The notes beneath the pieces were generated by a model. It searched no databases. It was given only the letters and a program-made list of their open reading frames with translations, and was not told the origin of the DNA. This document shows, one piece after another, positions 58,482-64,000 of a DNA stretch of 64,000 nucleotides (position 1 is its first letter; every line of letters begins with the position of its first letter). The stretch is from Roseomonas sp. OT10 (lineage in GTDB: Bacteria > Pseudomonadota > Alphaproteobacteria > Acetobacterales > Acetobacteraceae), in contig NZ_CP087719.1 of assembly GCF_020991085.1 (NCBI RefSeq), positions 1,054,001-1,118,000 of the forward strand, read 5' to 3'. Both the position numbers and the translations under genes were made by a program.

Positions 58482-59423
58482 ATGGCCCGGCATGCCTTGC
58501 AGCGACTGCTTCTCACGATCCCGGTCCTGCTCGGCGTGCTGCTGGTGGGCTTCCTGCTGTTGCAGGTGGTGCCGACCGACCCGGCGACGGTGCGCGCCGG
58601 GGCCAACGCCACGCCGGACGTGATCGCCGCGATCCGCGCCGACATGGGGCTGGACGAGCCGCTGTGGAAGCAGTTCGGCCTGTACCTGCTGCGGTTGCTG
58701 CAAGGCGACCTGGGCGTGTCGCTGATCAACAACGTCCCCGTGACGCAGGAGCTGGCGGCGACCATCGGCCCGACGCTGGAGCTGATGGTCGCCAGCCTGT
58801 TCTGGTCGATCCCGCTGGGCATCCTGCTCGGCACCGCGGCGGCCTACTGGCGCGGCTCGCTGTTCGACCGGGCGGTGATGGCGGTGGCGGTGGCGGCCGC
58901 GACCATGCCGGTGTTCTTCCTGGCGCTGATGCTGATCTGGCTGCTGGGCTTCACCTACCAGATCTTCCCCTTTACCGGGCGCGGCGGGCCGCTCTGGAGC
59001 TGGGACGGCATCATGGCCATCACCCTGCCGGCCATCGCGCTGGGCGGCACCTTCATCGGGCCGGTGGCGCGCATGACCCGCACCGCCGTGCTGGACGTCC
59101 TCGGCGCCGACCATGTGCGGACCGCGCGGGCGAAGGGTCTGGGCGAGTTCTCCGTCGTGCTGCACCACGCGCTGCGCAACGCGCTGATCCCCGTGGTGAC
59201 GCTGATCGGGTTGCAGATCGGCTTCCTGCTCGGCGGCGCTGTGGTGACGGAGACGGTCTTTTCCTGGCCCGGCGTCGGGCGCCTCGCGGTGGGGGCGATC
59301 CTGTCCTCGGACTTCCCCATGGCGCAGGGCACCATCCTGGTGCTGAGCCTGGGCTTCATCCTCATCAACCTGGCGGTGGACGTGCTGTACTCGGCCCTCG
59401 ACCCGCGGATGCGCGCCCGATGA
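58482..59423 (+). CDS. Peptide/nickel-type ABC importer, permease 1 (DppB-like)
   Basis: A 313-residue inner-membrane permease with about six spans. It has the DppB-type opening (LQRLLLTIPVLLGVLLVGFLLL), the motif TDPATVRAGANATPD and the permease EAA loop DHVRTARAKGLGEFSVVLHHALRNALIP, the DppB form. It starts one base after the amidohydrolase stop and overlaps the next permease by four bases (ATGA). No ATPase gene is present in the window, although it may lie downstream. Confidence 0.9.
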   Translation: MARHALQRLLLTIPVLLGVLLVGFLLLQVVPTDPATVRAGANATPDVIAAIRADMGLDEPLWKQFGLYLLRLLQGDLGVSLINNVPVTQELAATIGPTLELMVASLFWSIPLGILLGTAAAYWRGSLFDRAVMAVAVAAATMPVFFLALMLIWLLGFTYQIFPFTGRGGPLWSWDGIMAITLPAIALGGTFIGPVARMTRTAVLDVLGADHVRTARAKGLGEFSVVLHHALRNALIPVVTLIGLQIGFLLGGAVVTETVFSWPGVGRLAVGAILSSDFPMAQGTILVLSLGFILINLAVDVLYSALDPRMRAR

Positions 59424-60316
59424 GCGCCGCCCAGGCGGACGCCATCCCGACGCCGGAGGAGGTGGTCGCGCCCACCCCGCCGCAGCGCCCCGGCACGCTG
59501 AAGCGGCTGTTGCGCGACCCGGCGGCGGCGCTCGCCCTGCTGGCGGTGGTGCTGATGATCGGCGGCGCCGCGCTGGCGCCGTGGCTGGCGCCGACCGATC
59601 CCTACGACAACGACCTGTCGATGGCGCTCCGGGCGCCGGGCGAGCCCGGGCTGCTGCTCGGGGCGGACAGCCAGGGACGCAACATGATCACCCGCCTGCT
59701 CTACGGCACGCGCACCAGCCTGCTGATGGGCGGCGCCGCGCTGCTGCTGGGCGGGGGGCTGGGCGTCCTGATCGGCTTCGCCGCCGCCTTCTGGCCACGG
59801 CTGGACGGGCTGCTGATGCGGCTGATGGACGTGATGCTGTCCTTCCCCGCCATCCTGTTCGGCCTCGCGCTGGCCGCCATCTTCGGTCCCGGCACCATGG
59901 CGGTGATCCTGGCGCTGTCGGTCGCCACCGTGCCGCTGATGGCGCGCATCGCCCGCGGCGCCGCGCTGGTGGTGATGGGACAGGACTACATCGAGGCCGC
60001 GCGCGCCACGGGCATGTCCGACGCGCGGCTGATCCTGCGGCACCTGGCGCCGAACTGCCTCTCCTCCATCTTCGTCTTCGCGACGCTGCGCTTCGGGCAG
60101 GTGATCCTGCTCGGCTCCGCGCTCTCCTTCCTCGGCCTGGGCGCGCAGCCGCCGGAGGCGGAACTGGGCGCGATGGCGAGCGAGGGGCGCAACTTCCTGT
60201 TCTTCGCGCCGCACATCGCCATCATTCCGTCTATCGCGATCTTCGTGATCGTGCTGGCCTTCAACATCCTCGGGGATGCGCTGCGCGACGCGCTCGATCC
60301 CCGGCTGCGCGTGTGA
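59420..60316 (+). CDS. Peptide/nickel-type ABC importer, permease 2 (DppC-like)
   Basis: A 298-residue inner-membrane permease with about five to six spans. The DppC features are LGADSQGRNMITRLLYGTRTSL, the EAA loop DYIEAARATGMSDARLILRHLAPN and FLGLGAQPPEAELGAM. The first 30 residues are a hydrophilic cytoplasmic extension. The ATG at 59420 overlaps the stop of permease 1. It forms the channel together with permease 1. Confidence 0.9.
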   Translation: MSAAQADAIPTPEEVVAPTPPQRPGTLKRLLRDPAAALALLAVVLMIGGAALAPWLAPTDPYDNDLSMALRAPGEPGLLLGADSQGRNMITRLLYGTRTSLLMGGAALLLGGGLGVLIGFAAAFWPRLDGLLMRLMDVMLSFPAILFGLALAAIFGPGTMAVILALSVATVPLMARIARGAALVVMGQDYIEAARATGMSDARLILRHLAPNCLSSIFVFATLRFGQVILLGSALSFLGLGAQPPEAELGAMASEGRNFLFFAPHIAIIPSIAIFVIVLAFNILGDALRDALDPRLRV

Positions 60317-60330
60317 CCGGGAGAATGGGG

Positions 60331-61923
60331 ATGCGAAAGCTGTTCGGGGCCGCGTTGCTGGCCGTGGGCGCCGCCATGCCGGCGGCGGAGGCGCTGGCCC
60401 AGGCGACGCCGCGCAACACGCTGACGATCCTGCGCGAGATCGACGCCGACACCTACGACCCCGCGCGCACCACGGCGCTGGCCGCGGGCGAGGCGATCTA
60501 CCTGATGAGCGACACGCTGGTCTCAATGGACTGGGACCAGCGCACCATCCGCCCCGGCCTCGCCGAAAGCTGGACCGTCAGCGAGGACGGCCGGACCTAC
60601 ACCTTCAAGATCCGCCGGGGCGTCACCTTCTGCGACGGCAAGCCGCTGACCGCGAAGGACGTCGCCTACAGCATCAACCGCTGGGCCGATCCCGCGACGC
60701 GCTCGCCGTCGCGCTGGCGCGCCGGGCCGATCGAGGAGGTCAAGGCCCTCGACGACCACACGCTGGAGTACCGGCTGAAGGAGCCCTTCGGCGACCTGCT
60801 GGCGCAGCTCACCATGTATTTCGGCAGCGTCGTGGACCAGGCGACGGTGGAGCGGCTGGGCACCAACTTCGGGTCGCAGGGCTTCAACGGCACCGGCCCC
60901 TATTGCTGGGCGAGCTGGAACCCGCGCCAGGAGATGGTGCTGACGAAGCATCCCACCTACAACTGGGGCCCGCCGCTGTACCAGAACCCCTCGCCGCAGG
61001 TGGAGCGCATCGTCCTGCGCGTGATCCCCGAGGCGAACACGCGCCTCGCGGCGATGCAGGCGGGGCAGGGCGACCTGACGCAATGGATTCCCTGGTACGC
61101 GCTGGACGGGCTGCGCCGCACCCCGACCCTGAAGCTGGCGCGGCAGGAGGTGCATTTCTTCGACCACTTCATGGGCTTCAAGGTGGACAAGCCCGTGGTG
61201 AGCGATCCTGCCATCCGCCGCGCCGTCAACCTCGCCGTGGACCGCGCCGCCATCACCAAGGCCGTGTTCTTCGGCGCCGGCGATCCGGCCAATGCCTACC
61301 TCAACCCCAACGTGCTGGACTACGACGCCCAGGCGGCGAAGGAGACGCCGGGCTTCGACCCCGCCGAGGCGCGCAAGGAGTTGGACGCGGCGGGCTGGGT
61401 CGCCGGGCCGGACGGCGTGCGGGTGAAGGACGGGCAGCGCGCCGCCTTCACCGTCTACGGCATCCAGACCCAGATCAACAACGGCATGATGCAGGCGGTG
61501 CAGGCGGACCTGCGCCGCATCGGCATCGAGATGAAGGTGCAGCTCTGGGACGCGACCGTGGCCTGGGGCAAGCTGGCGACGCAGGAATTCGACGCCTTCG
61601 TCATGTCCTACCCCTACATGTCGGCCACCGACGCCTTCTCGCTCTACTTCCATTCCGCCAACCGGCCGACGCCGAACCGGATGAACTGGAACGACCCGCA
61701 GACGGACCAGTGGCTGGTGGGCGCGCGCACGGCGGTGGACCCGGCCCAGCGCGCCACGATGATCGGCCAGCTCCAGCGCCGGATCGCGGAGAACAACGTC
61801 TGGCTGCCGCTGGTGCGCCAGCAGCTCTGGAGCGTGGCCGCGCAGCGGGTGGAGGGCGCCCGGCCGCACGGCATCTACGGCGTGGCCTTCTACAAGGGCC
61901 TCGACATCCGGCTGACCCGTTGA
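60331..61923 (+). CDS. Peptide-type ABC binding protein, paralogue 1
   Basis: A 530-residue periplasmic SBP_bac_5 solute-binding protein. The signal peptide MRKLFGAALLAVGAAMPAAEALAQ is cleaved near residue 24. Typical stretches are ESWTVSEDGRTYTFKIRRGVTF, AKDVAYSINRW, GTGPYCWASWNPRQEMVL and YDAQAAKETPGFDPAEARKEL. The start at 60331 is preferred to 60325 because GGGAG lies seven bases upstream. It follows the permeases after 14 bp. The ligand is unknown: the family covers peptides, nickel, glutathione, opines and others. Confidence 0.9.
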   Translation: MRKLFGAALLAVGAAMPAAEALAQATPRNTLTILREIDADTYDPARTTALAAGEAIYLMSDTLVSMDWDQRTIRPGLAESWTVSEDGRTYTFKIRRGVTFCDGKPLTAKDVAYSINRWADPATRSPSRWRAGPIEEVKALDDHTLEYRLKEPFGDLLAQLTMYFGSVVDQATVERLGTNFGSQGFNGTGPYCWASWNPRQEMVLTKHPTYNWGPPLYQNPSPQVERIVLRVIPEANTRLAAMQAGQGDLTQWIPWYALDGLRRTPTLKLARQEVHFFDHFMGFKVDKPVVSDPAIRRAVNLAVDRAAITKAVFFGAGDPANAYLNPNVLDYDAQAAKETPGFDPAEARKELDAAGWVAGPDGVRVKDGQRAAFTVYGIQTQINNGMMQAVQADLRRIGIEMKVQLWDATVAWGKLATQEFDAFVMSYPYMSATDAFSLYFHSANRPTPNRMNWNDPQTDQWLVGARTAVDPAQRATMIGQLQRRIAENNVWLPLVRQQLWSVAAQRVEGARPHGIYGVAFYKGLDIRLTR

Positions 61924-61939
61924 AGCAGGAGAAGCATCC

Positions 61940-63532
61940 GTGAAGAAGACGCTCGCCACCGGCCTGCTGGGCCTCGCCACCCTGCTGCCGGCCGCCGGGG
62001 CGCTGGCCCAGCCCGCGCCGCGCAACACCCTGGTCGTGGTGCGGGAGATCGATTCCGACCATTACGACCCGCCCCGCACGACGTCGCGCGCGGCGGGTGA
62101 GCTGGTCTACATGCTGGCCGACACGCTGGTCTCGCTGGACTGGGACGGCAAGACGGTGCGCCCGGGCCTCGCCGAGAGCTGGACGGTCAGCGAGGACGGC
62201 AAGCTCTACACCTTCAAGCTGAAGCGCGGCGTCAGCTTCTGCGACGGCAAGCCCTTCACGGCGAAGGACGTCGTCTACAGCATCAACCGCTGGCTCGACC
62301 CCGCCACCCGCTCCCCCGTGCGCTGGCGCGCCGGCCCGGTGAAGGAGGTCCGCGCGGTCGACGACTTCACGGTCGAGTACGAGCTGACGCAGCCCTATGG
62401 CGAGCTGCTCTACCAGCTCACCCTGTTCATGGCCTCGATCGTGGATCAGGCGACGGTGGAGCGGCTGGGCGCGAATTTCGGCGTCCAGGGCTTCAACGGC
62501 ACCGGCCCCTATTGCTGGGGCGAGTGGAAGCCGCGCCAGGAATTCACCGTGACGCGGCACGAGGGCTACAATTGGGGCCCGCCGATCTACCGCAACCCGG
62601 CGCCGCAGGTGGAGCGCGTCGTCTGGCGCATCATGCCGGAGCAGAACACCCGCATGGCCGCGATCCAGACCGGGCAGGCGGACATCACCCAGTACCTCCC
62701 GTACTTCGCCGTGCAGCAGATGCGCAACGTGCCCACGGTGAAGATGAGCCAGCAGGAGAACTACTTCTGGGACTACTTCATGGGCTTCAAGGTGGACAAG
62801 CCCGTGATGAACGACCCGGAGGTGCGCCGGGCGATGAACCTCGCGATCAACCGCGACGCGGTGACCAAGGCGGCCTTCTTCGGCGTGGCGGACCCGGCGA
62901 ATGCCATCGTCAACCCCAATACCTCCGGCTACAGCGCCGAGGCGGCGCGGGAGATGCCGGGCTTCAACCCGGAGGAGGCGCGCCGCGTGCTGGACGCGGC
63001 CGGCTGGAAGCCGGGGCCTGACGGCATCCGGGTGAAGGACGGCCAGCGCGCGACCTTCCTGCTCTACGGCACCCAGGGCCAGGTCAACCGCGTGCAGGCG
63101 GAGGCGATCCAGGCGGACCTCCGCCGCGTCGGGATCGAGATGCGCGTGCAGCTCTGGGACGCCACGGCGGTCTGGGGCAAGCTGGCGACGCAGGAGTTCG
63201 ACGCCTTCTTCATGTCCTACCCCTATGTCTCGGCCACCGATGCGCTCGCCCTCTACTTCGACAGCAACAACCGCCCGACGCCGAACCGCATGAACTGGGT
63301 CGATCCCGACACGGACCGGCTGCTGCGCGAGGCCAAGTCGGCGCTGGACGAGGCGACCCGCAACAAGGCCATCGGCGAGCTGCAACGCCGGCTGACCGAG
63401 GCGAACGTCTGGACGCCCCTCTCGCGCGAGCAGCTCTGGATCGCCTCCGCGCAGCGGGTGGAGGGCGCGCGGGCGCATGGCATCTACGGGGTCGGGCTCT
63501 ACAAGATGCTCGACATCCGGCTGACGCGCTGA
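61940..63532 (+). CDS. Peptide-type ABC binding protein, paralogue 2
   Basis: A 530-residue SBP_bac_5 protein of exactly the same length as the gene before it, and alike throughout. Shared stretches include QGFNGTGPYCW, FMGFKVDKPV, VQLWDAT.. WGKLATQEFDAF and HGIYGV. The signal peptide is MKKTLATGLLGLATLLPAAGALAQ. The start is GTG at 61940, 16 bp after the previous stop, with AGGAG upstream. Ligand-contacting segments differ (WIPWYALDGL versus YLPYFAVQQM), which suggests a duplicated gene with changed specificity serving the same permeases. Confidence 0.9.
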   Translation: MKKTLATGLLGLATLLPAAGALAQPAPRNTLVVVREIDSDHYDPPRTTSRAAGELVYMLADTLVSLDWDGKTVRPGLAESWTVSEDGKLYTFKLKRGVSFCDGKPFTAKDVVYSINRWLDPATRSPVRWRAGPVKEVRAVDDFTVEYELTQPYGELLYQLTLFMASIVDQATVERLGANFGVQGFNGTGPYCWGEWKPRQEFTVTRHEGYNWGPPIYRNPAPQVERVVWRIMPEQNTRMAAIQTGQADITQYLPYFAVQQMRNVPTVKMSQQENYFWDYFMGFKVDKPVMNDPEVRRAMNLAINRDAVTKAAFFGVADPANAIVNPNTSGYSAEAAREMPGFNPEEARRVLDAAGWKPGPDGIRVKDGQRATFLLYGTQGQVNRVQAEAIQADLRRVGIEMRVQLWDATAVWGKLATQEFDAFFMSYPYVSATDALALYFDSNNRPTPNRMNWVDPDTDRLLREAKSALDEATRNKAIGELQRRLTEANVWTPLSREQLWIASAQRVEGARAHGIYGVGLYKMLDIRLTR

Positions 63533-63552
63533 AGCAGCAGGGGGAGGGGAGC

Positions 63553-64000
63553 ATGGCCACCGTCATCCGCAACGCCGACGTCGTCGTCGCCTGGGACACG
63601 TCGGAGAAGCAGCACACCTACCTGACCGGCGGGGATTTGGCCTATGACGGCGGCACCCTCACCTTCGTCGGCCGCAACTACGCCGGCCCGGCGGAGGAGG
63701 AGATCGACGGGCGTGGGCTGCTGGTCATGCCCGGCCTCGTCAACATCCACTCCCACCCCTCCAGCGAGCCGATGAACAAGGGGCTGATCGACGAGATCGG
63801 CTCCCCCGGCTTCTACAACTCCTCCCTCTACGAATACCTGCCGATCTTCCGCGCTGAGGGCGAGGCGGCGTCGCACTGCGTGCGCGTGGCGCTGAGCGAG
63901 CTGCTGCTTTCCGGCGTCACCACCGTTGCCGACCTCTCCATGGCGCATCCCGGCTGGCTGGACCTGCTGGCCGAGAGCGGCATGCGAGTCTGCCTCGCGC
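63553..64000 (+). CDS. Amidohydrolase (TRZ/ATZ-like), N-terminal part, cut by window end
   Basis: Only the first 149 residues are visible. The frame runs open to the window end. It begins ATVIRNADVVVAWDTSE, the opening beta-strand domain of amidohydrolases such as chlorohydrolases and cytosine deaminases, and has the metal-binding PGLVNIHSHPSSEPMNKG (His-x-His). GVTTVADLS matches the next barrel strand. It starts 20 bp after the second binding protein, so it belongs to the same operon. The ATG follows GGGGAGGGGAGC. It may hydrolyse the imported compound. Confidence 0.82.
   Translation, partial: MATVIRNADVVVAWDTSEKQHTYLTGGDLAYDGGTLTFVGRNYAGPAEEEIDGRGLLVMPGLVNIHSHPSSEPMNKGLIDEIGSPGFYNSSLYEYLPIFRAEGEAASHCVRVALSELLLSGVTTVADLSMAHPGWLDLLAESGMRVCLA

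Noticed and set aside
1-64000. tRNA, rRNA, CRISPR array or prophage
   Set aside because: No stretch shows cloverleaf-like tRNA sequence, rRNA core sequence, regularly spaced identical repeats or phage structural genes by eye; a tRNAscan or CRISPR search was not possible.

Overview
The window is very GC-rich and densely coded, with many ATGA, GTGA and TGATG start/stop overlaps and frequent GTG starts. The gene families resemble those of an aerobic alphaproteobacterium such as a Roseomonas-like member of the Acetobacteraceae. That placement is inferred from composition and gene content; there is no rRNA gene to confirm it. I saw no tRNA, rRNA, CRISPR array, prophage or insertion sequence.

Layout. 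1-5185: end of NAD+ synthetase, an isochorismatase-type hydrolase, then a TetR regulator, a class III aminotransferase and a phosphotriesterase-family hydrolase with an operator-like palindrome. 5186-11628: a hairpin-rich repeat, an AmpG-like transporter, a Yip1 membrane protein, an amidase and a Suv3-like helicase. 11885-17451: an exported MetX-like hydrolase and a complete glycerol-3-phosphate-type importer (ugpBAEC). 17546-24697: a LysR regulator, a GNAT acetyltransferase, an MFS transporter, a cytochrome c lipoprotein and a large hybrid histidine kinase. 24716-25076: second copy of the repeat.

25118-36648 is one long minus-strand respiratory locus. It runs from ctaG, a cytochrome c-fused COX2 and a fused COX1-COX3, through an unrecognised membrane protein, to all six subunits of alternative complex III. 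Quinol oxidation, electron transfer and O2 reduction are thus encoded together. 36786-37202 holds a guanidinium exporter of the SugE/Gdx type, preceded by two ACGR-loop hairpins that look like a guanidine-II riboswitch.

37252-48715 is rich in C-N hydrolases: a polysaccharide deacetylase-type enzyme, an amidase, an M20 peptidase, an N-carbamoyl-D-amino-acid hydrolase and a dihydropyrimidinase-like enzyme. It also has an exported aldo/keto reductase, three small secreted proteins, a GNAT enzyme and a HerA-like ATPase. 49478-50203 encodes a Lys/Ala/Arg-rich histone H1-like protein ending in two strong hairpins.

50316-55795: a four-carbon sugar-acid kinase, then a five-gene overlapping operon (RibD-type reductase, zinc-type dehydrogenase, divergent QueD-like protein, glycosyltransferase, methyltransferase). 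This operon looks like an uncharacterised pterin- or deazapurine-like pathway. 56013-64000: a class II aldolase, an amidohydrolase, a peptide-type ABC importer with two tandem paralogous binding proteins, and the start of another amidohydrolase. Together with the amidases, these suggest scavenging of organic nitrogen compounds.
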